A DNA stretch of 64,000 bases, taken from assembly GCA_946998115.1 (NCBI GenBank), contig CAMPYB010000001.1, positions 19,733 to 83,732 on the forward strand, in the 5' to 3' direction. Shown here piece after piece: positions 1-8,305 of this stretch. Each line of letters opens with the position of its first letter. Position 1 is the first letter of the stretch. The notes below the pieces were generated by a model. It was not told where the DNA came from. It ran no database searches and saw only the letters and a program-made list of their open reading frames with translations. This stretch comes from an uncultured Actinomyces sp. (GTDB taxonomy: Bacteria; Actinomycetota; Actinomycetes; Actinomycetales; Actinomycetaceae). Position numbers and translations under genes: made by a program.

Positions 1-1067
1 TCTCTATATACTTGAATATTAGCACCCATTGCTTTTAACGCGTTTGTAAAACCAAAACGATTTTCATAAACAGTTTCGTGAACTATTGACATTCCTTTAG
101 CTTGTGTAAGTGCTACAACTAACGGCTGTTGCCAATCCGTCATAAATCCAGGATGCACATTTGTTTCTAATACGATAGATTTTAAACAATCGCCTGTATG
201 ATAAAAACGTATACCTTTTTCTTTTACTTCAAATGTTCCGCCAACTTTTCGATAAGTATTTAGAAAAGTAGTCATATCTAGCTGGTTTGCGCCTTCAACA
301 AAGATATCACCTTCAGTTGCAAGAGCAGCACTCGCCCAAGAAGCGGCCTCTATTCTATCAGGCAATGCTGTATGCGTATACCCCGATAAATGCTCAACTC
401 CTTCTATATGAATTGTGCGATCAGTGTCAACAGAAATTATAGCGCCCATTTTTTGCAAAACAGCAACTAAATCGATTATTTCAGGTTCGACAGCTGCACC
501 TTTCAAATGCGTTATACCTTTAGCTAGCACTGCAGTGAGTAAAGTTTGCTCAGTAGCACCAACTGACGGATAAGGAAGCTCAATAAGTGTTCCTGTAAGC
601 CCCGCAGGAGCAGTAATAAATATACCTTGTGAAGTTTTTTCAACGTTAGCACCAAATTTACGCAAAGTCGAAATGTGAAAATCTATAGGCCTATCACCTA
701 TTTGGCATCCACCAAGATTCGGTATAAAAGCTTTGCCTAATCTGTGCAATAATGGTCCGCAAAGTAAGATAGGAATTCGTGAAGACCCCGCATGAGTCGC
801 AACTTCCGACATATTAGCTTCAATAACATTGACTGTATCAAGATTTAAAATACCTGCTTTTTCATCATAGTCAACTTTCACACCATGTAATTTTAAAATC
901 CCGGATACAACATCAATGTCACGAACATGCGGAACATTTTTCAAAACGGAGGGAGTTTGACCAAGTAATGCGGCAACCATTGCTTTAGGAACAAAATTTT
1001 TCGCACCACGCACTTTAATGCTTCCCTTTAATGGGTTGCCACCTTTTACTTTCAAAACAGATTCCAT
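1..1067 (-). CDS. murA: UDP-N-acetylglucosamine 1-carboxyvinyltransferase (C-terminus cut by window edge)
   Basis: Transfers enolpyruvate from PEP to UDP-GlcNAc, the first committed step of peptidoglycan synthesis, in the cytoplasm. I translated the strand from the ATG at 1067 (MESVLKVKGGNPLKGS), preceded by a GAAGGAAG ribosome site. About 355 residues are present of a usual 420-450; the end lies beyond position 1. Visible family marks are the GAKN motif with the conserved Lys at residue 23 and the loop GGCQIGDRPIDFH, in which Cys121 corresponds to the catalytic Cys115 of the E. coli enzyme. Some actinobacteria such as Mycobacterium have Asp here and are fosfomycin resistant; this one keeps Cys. 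Transcribed leftwards on its own promoter region. Confidence 0.97.
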   Translation of the reverse strand, partial: MESVLKVKGGNPLKGSIKVRGAKNFVPKAMVAALLGQTPSVLKNVPHVRDIDVVSGILKLHGVKVDYDEKAGILNLDTVNVIEANMSEVATHAGSSRIPILLCGPLLHRLGKAFIPNLGGCQIGDRPIDFHISTLRKFGANVEKTSQGIFITAPAGLTGTLIELPYPSVGATEQTLLTAVLAKGITHLKGAAVEPEIIDLVAVLQKMGAIISVDTDRTIHIEGVEHLSGYTHTALPDRIEAASWASAALATEGDIFVEGANQLDMTTFLNTYRKVGGTFEVKEKGIRFYHTGDCLKSIVLETNVHPGFMTDWQQPLVVALTQAKGMSIVHETVYENRFGFTNALKAMGANIQVYR

Positions 1068-1099
1068 ATCGTCTTCCTTCACGCTAATTACTATTAGCT

Positions 1100-1105
1100 A
1101 TTATA
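1100..1105 (-). promoter_or_regulatory. Possible -10 box of murA
   Basis: The minus strand reads TATAAT here, 33 bases upstream of the murA start. No good -35 hexamer is seen 16-18 bases further up, so the call rests on the -10 box alone. Confidence 0.35.
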
Positions 1106-1350
1106 CATGTAATTTCTTGACTTATACTGTACTTTTTCTTTAAATATTTACTGCTCATTATTTATTTTTCACATCTAATTTATAATATATAAAATTTTTG
1201 ATTCGCAATCTATTTTTTGACTTTCAGCTACAGTAAAACTCCTTTGTTTTATTCACAACAAATGAATGATCATATGCAATAGGTTTTTATCGCGCTATTT
1301 TATTATAAATAACTCATATTCGATAATTAAATATTTTTGCACAAATAAAT

Positions 1351-1384
1351 AAGCCTTTGAAAATATATATATTCTCAAAGGCTT
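1351..1384 (-). terminator. Rho-independent terminator of the triple RidA gene
   Basis: Perfect 10-base inverted repeat AAGCCTTTGA / TCAAAGGCTT around an AT-rich loop, about 70 bases after the stop codon. On the minus strand the stem is followed by a T-rich stretch (ATTTATTT). Confidence 0.75.
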
Positions 1385-1455
1385 ACTATAAAAATCTTAC
1401 TTACACTTTTTATGCATATACATATTTAAACATATACACATTTTAGTGAAGATAA

Positions 1456-2724
1456 TTATGCTACTGGAGGTGTGCCTTCAGCATTTCCAAAAATAGCATC
1501 TACTGCAACTAATGCACCCTTTTGTAAACGAGATACACCTACAACGCGGCGTGCAGCTTTTGCACCTTCAAAGTATGTTGGGTAAACTTCATCTACCAAA
1601 GCTAAATCATCCAAATTTGTTAGATACAAGTTTACTTTAACTGTATCAGCCAAGCTGTGATCAACGCTTTCAATAATAGCTTTAATATTCTTGAAGCACT
1701 GTTCAACCTGCTCTTTGACACCACCGGAAACAAGTTCACCAGTTGCTGGATCAACTGGTAGCTGACCTGTTATGTTGTTATAGTGTGAGAAAGCAACAGA
1801 CTGAGCTGATAGTGCGCTAACTGGCGCATTTGCCTTACTATTTGCTTCAATAATTAAACCGTGGCGATCTTCAACCAACTGTGGAGGTGTACCATCACCA
1901 TGTGATACTACAGCTTCAATTTGCACACGTGCATGCATAGGAAGAGCAGCAACTTCAACTACTGTGCGTGCTGGCATATAACCTACTGCACGAGCAATAC
2001 CTGAATCTGGGAAATACTTTGTGTAAACTTCATTTACTGCTTCTTCATCATCTAAGTTAGTTAGGAAGATTGTAATTTTTACAATGTCATCCATTGTAGT
2101 ATTCATTGCTTCCAAAATAGCTCTGATATTATCCAAGCACTGAGCAGTCTGTCCTTTTACGCATTCTGTAACAATTTGACCTGTTTTAGGACTAATTGGT
2201 AGCTGTGCAGTAATGTTATTGTAGTGCGAGAAAGCAACAGACTGAGTTGATAGTACGCTAAGAGGAGCAGCACATGTATTATTTGTATACTTTAGAAGGT
2301 CACCTGCTTGTGGAGCATTAGGAATTGTACCTTCGCCATTTGACAATAAAGCTTCAACTTGTATACGAGCACCCTTTGGCAAGTCTTTAACAGCTACAAC
2401 TGTACGTGTTGGAACATATGTTGGGAAGAATGATTTATATACGCCATCAACTTTTTCAATATCTAAAATATCTTTCAAGAAAATTGTTACGCGAACTACA
2501 TCATTCAATGTGTGGTCAATGCTTTCAACAACCTCTTTGATATTTGTAAAGCATTGTTCAGCTTGCTTCTTTATGCAAGTTGATACCAATTCACCTGTCT
2601 TTGGATCAATTGGTAGCTGTGCTGAAAGATTGTTGTAATGAGAAAAAGCTGCTGTCTGTGCACTTAGTGAACAAATCGGAGCTTTTTCAGTATTCCTTGA
2701 CAATACTTCATTTAGACCGCTCAT
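1456..2724 (-). CDS. Triple-domain RidA (YjgF/YER057c/UK114) protein
   Basis: RidA proteins hydrolyse reactive enamine/imine intermediates such as 2-aminoacrylate released by PLP enzymes. Normal RidA is about 125 residues and forms a trimer; this 422-residue protein carries three RidA domains in a row, roughly residues 10-133, 150-280 and 297-420. Each opens with a near-identical AFSHYNN block and the motif QLPI/V-P-TG. The substrate-carboxylate Arg is present in all three (R107, R253, R392). The acidic residue that positions water is Glu in the first two (E124, E270) and Asp in the third (D409). The chosen start, MSGLNEV, has GGAG just upstream; a longer frame to 2778 adds 18 residues and lacks support. 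Single gene with its own terminator. A pseudo-trimer in one chain is the simplest reading; some domains may bind rather than catalyse. Confidence 0.9.
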   Translation of the reverse strand: MSGLNEVLSRNTEKAPICSLSAQTAAFSHYNNLSAQLPIDPKTGELVSTCIKKQAEQCFTNIKEVVESIDHTLNDVVRVTIFLKDILDIEKVDGVYKSFFPTYVPTRTVVAVKDLPKGARIQVEALLSNGEGTIPNAPQAGDLLKYTNNTCAAPLSVLSTQSVAFSHYNNITAQLPISPKTGQIVTECVKGQTAQCLDNIRAILEAMNTTMDDIVKITIFLTNLDDEEAVNEVYTKYFPDSGIARAVGYMPARTVVEVAALPMHARVQIEAVVSHGDGTPPQLVEDRHGLIIEANSKANAPVSALSAQSVAFSHYNNITGQLPVDPATGELVSGGVKEQVEQCFKNIKAIIESVDHSLADTVKVNLYLTNLDDLALVDEVYPTYFEGAKAARRVVGVSRLQKGALVAVDAIFGNAEGTPPVA

Positions 2725-2937
2725 GGGACTCCATTCTATGTATGTTATCATGCAAATTGTGTTACATCTTTTACACAATCAGTATCAATTAGACTGTAAA
2801 AAACACATTTTTGTCAATATTTTTTACTTATAAAGAAAAGTTACATTTAACAGTTTTGAATTATTTCCGCATAATCCTTTTCTAAACTTTAAGTAAACTA
2901 CACTATTTTCAACGTTTCTTTAATATTAATTTTATTT

Positions 2938-4221
2938 TTATTTATACAACATTTTGTCTATCGACATTTTGTAATATTCAATAGTTTTTTGAGTAATATT
3001 ATCCCAATCTTGAAACGGCAAATTATTCTCATTATATTTTTTGAAATTATTTCTTAATTCATCATCTCTGATCAATGCTAGTATTGCTTTACATACATCT
3101 TTATCACTATTTGCCATACGTCCAGTAACATTATCTGTCAAATATTGTTTAGCACCAGTATTATCTCTAACTACTATTGCCATTCCTGACGCTAACGCTT
3201 CCAATGAAGCTATTCCAAATGATTCTGCTAAAGCTAAAGTCACATATATATCTGAATTATGATAATAATAACGTAAAGTTTTTTTATCTTTTTTCCCCAT
3301 AAGAAAAATTTTATCTTCAAGCCTGTAAAGTTTAATTAACATTTTTAAAAGAAATTTTAGATTACCATCCCCAAATATCCGCAAAATAAACATTTTATTT
3401 TCAGGCATATTTTTATTTATAGCATTAAATACTTTTACTAATTGCAATGGTCTTTTTCGCCAGTTTAAACGCATCGACGCACAAATTTTCACTATAGTTT
3501 TTTCGTCATTACTATTTGCAATAACATCTTTATATAAACTATTAATCGAATGACTATTTTTATCATATTCATTATTAAAACTATTATCATCTAATGAAAT
3601 TTCATCTTTATGATCAACATTTTTTGCCCAAAATTTTGTGTCTATAGCATTTTCTAACACATACGAATGCACTCCAAAAGTATCATTTATCTGTTTTTGA
3701 AGTTTTTTAGAAACGCAAGTCAAAACAGCTCCTTGTTTCTCCCACTTCGCTATTGGTAAAAATAATTTACAAATATTTTTTACATTTCCTAGCATGCAAT
3801 GAAAAGTTACAAGCACTGGTTTCTTCATGCTCAAAGCAATTTCGATAGCCTTATAAGAAAATGGTGTTATTATTCCGAAATGTACATGAACAATATCTGT
3901 TTTTAGGAAGATTTTTCGCAAGCACTCATCTGAACCTAAAGCTAAAGGAAAATTTTTTGCGTAACTATTATGTAATCTATAAATATCACATTTAGCAATT
4001 TTTTCTTTTTGAATTTCAAGATTTTTTCTTATACGCTTTTTATAAATTATTTCAGATAAATCTACACTAGATTTCTTATTTTTATTACAATCGTAATTTT
4101 TTGTTGCAGTTACAACTGTTACATCATTATTTTCTGATAATTTTTGCGATAAATCAGCAATATGTGATTCTATTCCTCCCATTCTTGGCAAAAAATAGTC
4201 ACAAACTATGGTTACTTTCAT
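2938..4221 (-). CDS. GT4-family glycosyltransferase
   Basis: A 427-residue GT-B fold glycosyltransferase of family GT4. The N-terminus MKVTIVCDYFLPRMGGIESH contains the usual glycine-rich donor-side loop, VHVHFG follows near residue 110, and the C-terminal half has the EX7E motif ESFGIASLE that binds the nucleotide-sugar phosphates. The arrangement resembles PIG-A/PimA-type enzymes that build glycolipids or cell-wall glycans, but the acceptor cannot be told from sequence. A low-complexity Asn/Asp/Ser-rich insertion lies near residues 208-235. It stands alone between the RidA gene and tRNA-Glu, read leftwards, and no hairpin is seen after it. Confidence 0.9.
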   Translation of the reverse strand: MKVTIVCDYFLPRMGGIESHIADLSQKLSENNDVTVVTATKNYDCNKNKKSSVDLSEIIYKKRIRKNLEIQKEKIAKCDIYRLHNSYAKNFPLALGSDECLRKIFLKTDIVHVHFGIITPFSYKAIEIALSMKKPVLVTFHCMLGNVKNICKLFLPIAKWEKQGAVLTCVSKKLQKQINDTFGVHSYVLENAIDTKFWAKNVDHKDEISLDDNSFNNEYDKNSHSINSLYKDVIANSNDEKTIVKICASMRLNWRKRPLQLVKVFNAINKNMPENKMFILRIFGDGNLKFLLKMLIKLYRLEDKIFLMGKKDKKTLRYYYHNSDIYVTLALAESFGIASLEALASGMAIVVRDNTGAKQYLTDNVTGRMANSDKDVCKAILALIRDDELRNNFKKYNENNLPFQDWDNITQKTIEYYKMSIDKMLYK

Positions 4222-4290
4222 ATTTTTAATTCCGATTAAAATTCTTCACAAAATTTATAATATCACTTTTAAAATTTTATTCATAAAAAG

Positions 4291-4363
<73 letters not shown>

Positions 4364-4383
4364 TTTAGTTATACAATAACCAG

Positions 4384-4455
4384 CTGGGGTACCAGGACTC
4401 GAACCTAGACTAAATGAACCAGAATCACTCGTGCTGCCAATTACACCATACCCCA
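4384..4455 (-). tRNA. tRNA-Gln (CTG)
   Basis: The minus strand forms a 72-base cloverleaf: acceptor TGGGGTA / TACCCCA, discriminator G, anticodon loop TTCTGGT with anticodon CTG. No CCA is encoded. The CTG anticodon reads CAG, the less expected Gln codon in AT-rich DNA, so a TTG-anticodon tRNA-Gln probably lies elsewhere. Substrate for GatCAB if this cell lacks GlnRS. Confidence 0.95.
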
Positions 4456-4485
4456 ATATGTATGTGATAAACAAACACTCGATAT

Positions 4486-4513
4486 ATTATACATGATTTT
4501 TTTGCACATACAA
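4486..4513 (-). promoter_or_regulatory. Promoter of the tRNA-Gln/tRNA-Glu transcript
   Basis: On the minus strand TTGTAT (4513-4508) and TATAAT (4491-4486) are 16 bases apart, ending 30 bases before the tRNA-Gln 5' end. Confidence 0.65.
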
Positions 4514-4656
4514 TATTTGTAAACTAAAACATCATTTAAATATATATTTTTTATTTCCTGTAGCGCTTTTCTAATAAATTCAACACTATTTGAATAAGTT
4601 CCTAAAACTATATCAAAATCTTATGAATTGTTACATACAAAAATCTAAATATAGAA

Positions 4657-4698
4657 TAAAAAAGGGAGCAATACCAGTCGAAACTGAGCACTGCTCCC
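4657..4698 (-). terminator. Terminator of the YhgE/Pip-like gene
   Basis: Inverted repeat GGGAGCA / TGCTCCC (4664-4670 and 4692-4698); on the minus strand the stem is followed directly by TTTTTT. Confidence 0.85.
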
Positions 4699-4764
4699 AT
4701 CATTGGAAAATAGTGTAATTTAGCTCTGAATGACACAAAATATCAATTCAAAGTCAAATAAATA

Positions 4765-7500
4765 TTAATTCAAAACTGTATCCTTGTTAGTCAAACGTAT
4801 TCTATTTTTATTTAGCACTGATAACAATGCGATAAAGAAAATTACATATAGAATAAATCCAACACACACCAACACGCTTATGTTTGAATACATAAACGCA
4901 TCTCCAAGGCCACCAGTTATAGCATTTCTCAACCCATTTATCGCATAAGTCATAGGAAGCAAAGGATTAATAGCATTGAAGAAACCATTTATTACAGGCA
5001 TTGGGAACATTCCACCTGAACCACCTATTTGCATTACTAACACAATAAGTCCTGCTAATAATCCAATCCTGCCGAAAATCAAAGTCAAACATTGACATAA
5101 TCCAACGCTAAACAATGAGAACACAAAGCTAACAAATAGAACTGCAAATAAATTTTCCACTTTCAAACCAGTTGATATAAGAACAAAGCTTTGCACTAAA
5201 ACCATACTTAATGAAATAGCGGCATATAAGCAAAATTCTTTCAAGAAAACTTTCCAAATATTTTCATTATACTTGTGCAAATTCCTTCGAGCTGGGAAAC
5301 ATAAACCAAACAATAATGCACCCATAAACAAACCAGTTGACATTACAAATGGTGCTAAAGCATGACCATAGTTAGGTACTTTGCTAACTGTAGAATGAGA
5401 TACATTTGTAGGCTCAGCAAACATTTCTATATTTTGTTGCGAAGGTTTTACTTCACTTACTTTTTGTGCACCTTCTGAAAGCTTAGTGGATAATTTAGAA
5501 CTACCTTCATGAATTTTATGCACACCACTTGTAAGCTCTGTTCCTTTACTATTCAACAAAGATGACCCATTTGCAAGACGAGTTACCCCTCCGATTAATG
5601 CTGGAACTTTAGTATTTAATTGCGATAGAGAATCGCTTAATTTTTGGCTTCCTTTATCAAGATCTACTGATCGTGTAGATAATTGATAGATACCTGCATA
5701 AACTGTAGAAACTCCATTAGTGTATTTATTAATACTGTCAGCAAGAGTTGTAGCACCATGCGTTAATTTATCAGAAGAAGCATTTATTTGTTTTGACGCA
5801 TTATATGCTCTATCTGCACCATTAGTATATTGAACAATACCATCAGCTAATTTTTGCACTTGTGGTGCCGAAGCTGATAATTTTTCACTTCCTTGCTGAA
5901 CTTGCTCTAAGCCATCTGATAATGCTTTTACTTTACGCGGAATTTCTCCAAGTAAATCTTTATTTTTATCCAGCACTGCTAATAATCCATCAGTTTTTTC
6001 AAGCAAAGTTTTAGAATTATTCAACAAATTAGCAATTTTAGGAATTTGCGCTGAAATATTTGAAGCTTTTAAAGAATTAGTTGTAGCAGTAATTGCTGAT
6101 AATTTTTCATTAATTTTTGCTATAGCATTTCCAATATTTATTTGTGAATTTTCTCTATCTTGTTGCTCACTTACAATAACATTAGCGTTTTTGATTATAG
6201 ATTGTTTCAGTGTTGCATCAATATTTGAATTAGTTACTTGTGAAATAATTTCTTCAGCTTTTGATTTACTCACACCTTTAGTTCCAACAGATGCAAGCAA
6301 AGGATCGACTATTTGTTTTTTTTCTTCCTCAGAAATAGAAAGTTTATTCCATTCAATTTTCGATAGTTGAGCAAATAGTTGCTCAGTTTGAGAAAATTGT
6401 GATTTCAAATCAGCAACTTCTTTTTTCAATTCTAAAGATTTTTTCAAAGCGGGAACTACACCACTCTTTGATAATTTTTCATTAAATTGCGTAGACTGTT
6501 TTTTTATTGTTCTAACAGCAAAATTGAGTCTACCGAAATTTTTGCTACCTTCAGCAAGCACACTTCCTCCGGTTCTCAATTTTTCTGAATTTTCACTCAA
6601 ATTTTTTAAACCATTTGTGAGTAGTGAAACGCCTCCAGTGTATTTAATTACTCCATCTTTAAATACATGGACACCATTTTTTAAAGAAGGATTAGCTTTT
6701 GTAAGAGATGAAGACCCTGCTTCCAATTTTTTTACGCCTCCAGTATATTTTCTTATTCCATTATTTAGTTTTGAGCTACCTTCAGCAAGTTGAGAAGACG
6801 CAAAAGTAAGTGGAGCTATTGAACTGCGTAATGTCTGTAAGCCTTGATCTACTTTCGACACGCCTGCAGTATATTTTCCTGTTCCATCTTTTAGCTTCAT
6901 CATTGCTTCATTTAGTTTTTTTGCTCCTTCTGAAGCATTATTCATACCAGTAGCTATATTTTTTACACTGTCAAACATTGTTTGAGTATAAGCTTTAGTC
7001 ACAGCTGCTCTAACTTGAGTATTTAACTGTTTGACTCCCATTTCGCTCATAGTGCTTGCTAAATAATTTAAAGAATCATTTGTTTTATAATTCAATTGCA
7101 TTTTTCGAGGGGCTTTTGATAATACTGTAGAAGCATTTTTTGAAAAATTTTCAGGAATAGTAAGTGTCGTATAATAGTAACGGTTTTTCATTCCTTTGTT
7201 TGCTTTTTCAGCACTGACAAATTCCCATTTCAACTGCTGATTTTTTTTAAGTTTATCAACAATATCTTTACCTACATGTAAATCTTTAGAATTATAACGT
7301 ATCGATTTGTCGTTATTCACAACTGCTATAGGCAAATTGCTCGCACCTGCATAAGGATCCCAAACAGATTTAATAAATGAAATACTGTAAAGCAAAGGTG
7401 CAAGAATTACTGCAAGTACTAAAATTATCGGCAATATTCGTTTATTTTTTAACCATTTTTCCACAAATGAAATATTTGTATCTTGTGGCATATTTTCCAT
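4765..7500 (-). CDS. YhgE/Pip-family membrane protein (ABC-2-like)
   Basis: About 911 residues with the layout of YhgE/Pip (phage infection protein) family members: one membrane helix near the N-terminus (ILPIILVLAVILAPLLYSI), a long extracytoplasmic region, and five to six C-terminal helices of ABC-2 permease type from about residue 715. The middle part is built of many short L-x2-G-x3-L/Y-x2-G repeats (for example KYTxGV) interrupted by a Lys/Glu/Gln coiled-coil-like stretch near residues 340-550. Related proteins are linked to export, type VII secretion or phage adsorption, so no precise substrate is claimed. I take the ATG at 7500 (MENMPQD), 11 bases after GGAG; an in-frame ATG at 7521 has no ribosome site. 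It follows a TetR gene closely and is very likely controlled by it. Confidence 0.87.
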   Translation of the reverse strand: MENMPQDTNISFVEKWLKNKRILPIILVLAVILAPLLYSISFIKSVWDPYAGASNLPIAVVNNDKSIRYNSKDLHVGKDIVDKLKKNQQLKWEFVSAEKANKGMKNRYYYTTLTIPENFSKNASTVLSKAPRKMQLNYKTNDSLNYLASTMSEMGVKQLNTQVRAAVTKAYTQTMFDSVKNIATGMNNASEGAKKLNEAMMKLKDGTGKYTAGVSKVDQGLQTLRSSIAPLTFASSQLAEGSSKLNNGIRKYTGGVKKLEAGSSSLTKANPSLKNGVHVFKDGVIKYTGGVSLLTNGLKNLSENSEKLRTGGSVLAEGSKNFGRLNFAVRTIKKQSTQFNEKLSKSGVVPALKKSLELKKEVADLKSQFSQTEQLFAQLSKIEWNKLSISEEEKKQIVDPLLASVGTKGVSKSKAEEIISQVTNSNIDATLKQSIIKNANVIVSEQQDRENSQINIGNAIAKINEKLSAITATTNSLKASNISAQIPKIANLLNNSKTLLEKTDGLLAVLDKNKDLLGEIPRKVKALSDGLEQVQQGSEKLSASAPQVQKLADGIVQYTNGADRAYNASKQINASSDKLTHGATTLADSINKYTNGVSTVYAGIYQLSTRSVDLDKGSQKLSDSLSQLNTKVPALIGGVTRLANGSSLLNSKGTELTSGVHKIHEGSSKLSTKLSEGAQKVSEVKPSQQNIEMFAEPTNVSHSTVSKVPNYGHALAPFVMSTGLFMGALLFGLCFPARRNLHKYNENIWKVFLKEFCLYAAISLSMVLVQSFVLISTGLKVENLFAVLFVSFVFSLFSVGLCQCLTLIFGRIGLLAGLIVLVMQIGGSGGMFPMPVINGFFNAINPLLPMTYAINGLRNAITGGLGDAFMYSNISVLVCVGFILYVIFFIALLSVLNKNRIRLTNKDTVLN

Positions 7501-7563
7501 AACGATAAATTCTCCATCCATATTATTTATGAGAATAATTTAATTGTGATTTATAACAAAATA

Positions 7564-8115
7564 TTATTCATGACTATGAGCTAAAAGATGATCAATTAAT
7601 TTGTGTGTATGAGCTGTAATTTCTTCGCGCTCCCAATTGAAATCACACTCTTTCCAATAATACAAAGCTCCTATAAGTGAACCGGCAAATAATGTCATTG
7701 ACAATTTAGGGTCTTTGAACGATCCCAACATTATTATCAAAGGATCTTCAACATTGTCTTCATGACGTTTTAACATGATGGAAACTAGTATTTTATTTAG
7801 TTTTAAATACAATCCACTGCTAGCTTTATCGTCAGAAAGTAAGTTCATAAAATAAATTTTATTTTCTGAAATATAAGTTATTATTCTATTTATTCCATCT
7901 TCAAGTGTTGTTGCGGAATCAATTAATTTATGTATAGTTACTTCAGCAACTGATCGTAATAAATCTTCTTTGTCATTATAGTAGCGGTAAAAACTACTTC
8001 TATGTCTTTGAGCTGTATCACAAATGTCTTCTATTGTAAGCTCTGAAAAAGGATTATTTTTTAACAATATAAATAATGCTTGCTGAAAAGCTATTTGTGT
8101 GCGAGTAAGCTTCAT
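7564..8115 (-). CDS. TetR-family transcriptional regulator
   Basis: A 183-residue regulator. Residues 1-55 form the TetR DNA-binding helix-turn-helix (FSELTIEDICDTAQRHRSSFYRYYNDKEDLL pattern, split here as the ELTIEDIC and SSFYRYYNDKEDL parts). The rest is the helical ligand/dimer domain, which has no recognisable ligand signature. The start ATG has AAAGGT six bases upstream. It is the first gene of a two-gene unit with the YhgE/Pip-like protein, 40-60 bases apart, and a perfect palindrome lies 28 bases in front of it, so it probably represses both genes. Confidence 0.93.
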   Translation of the reverse strand: MKLTRTQIAFQQALFILLKNNPFSELTIEDICDTAQRHRSSFYRYYNDKEDLLRSVAEVTIHKLIDSATTLEDGINRIITYISENKIYFMNLLSDDKASSGLYLKLNKILVSIMLKRHEDNVEDPLIIMLGSFKDPKLSMTLFAGSLIGALYYWKECDFNWEREEITAHTHKLIDHLLAHSHE

Positions 8116-8143
8116 ATTTTACCTTTCTATAGGCGAAAACATC

Positions 8144-8175
8144 AAATGAGACAAAAAGTTATTTTTGTCTCATTT
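8144..8175. promoter_or_regulatory. Perfect palindrome, probable TetR operator
   Basis: AAATGAGACAAAAA and its exact reverse complement are separated by GTTA, giving 14 + 4 + 14 bases, 28 bases before the tetR start codon. No T-run follows on either side, which argues against a terminator. Confidence 0.8.
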
Positions 8176-8244
8176 ACTAAAGAATATATTATTCCAAAAC
8201 TCACAAAAACACAAATCTAAACTATTTTAATGTGAACAATACAC

Positions 8245-8281
8245 AAAAAACGGTGCAATCAATAACATCGATCACACCGTA
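8245..8281 (-). terminator. Terminator of gltX
   Basis: Minus strand ACGGTGTGATC ... GATTGCACCGT hairpin followed by TTTTTT, starting 25 bases after the gltX stop codon. Confidence 0.8.
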
Positions 8282-8305
8282 AATTTGCAAAAACAATTTA
8301 AAATA

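Larger units (their letters stand above)
1068..1455. other. Intergenic gap murA-ridA
   Basis: AT-rich DNA holding the possible murA -10 box and the hairpin that ends the RidA-like gene. I see no reading frame or RNA gene in the rest. Confidence 0.7.
4456..4764. other. Intergenic gap before the tRNAs
   Basis: Contains the tRNA promoter and the terminator of the YhgE/Pip-like gene. Nothing else recognised. Confidence 0.7.
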
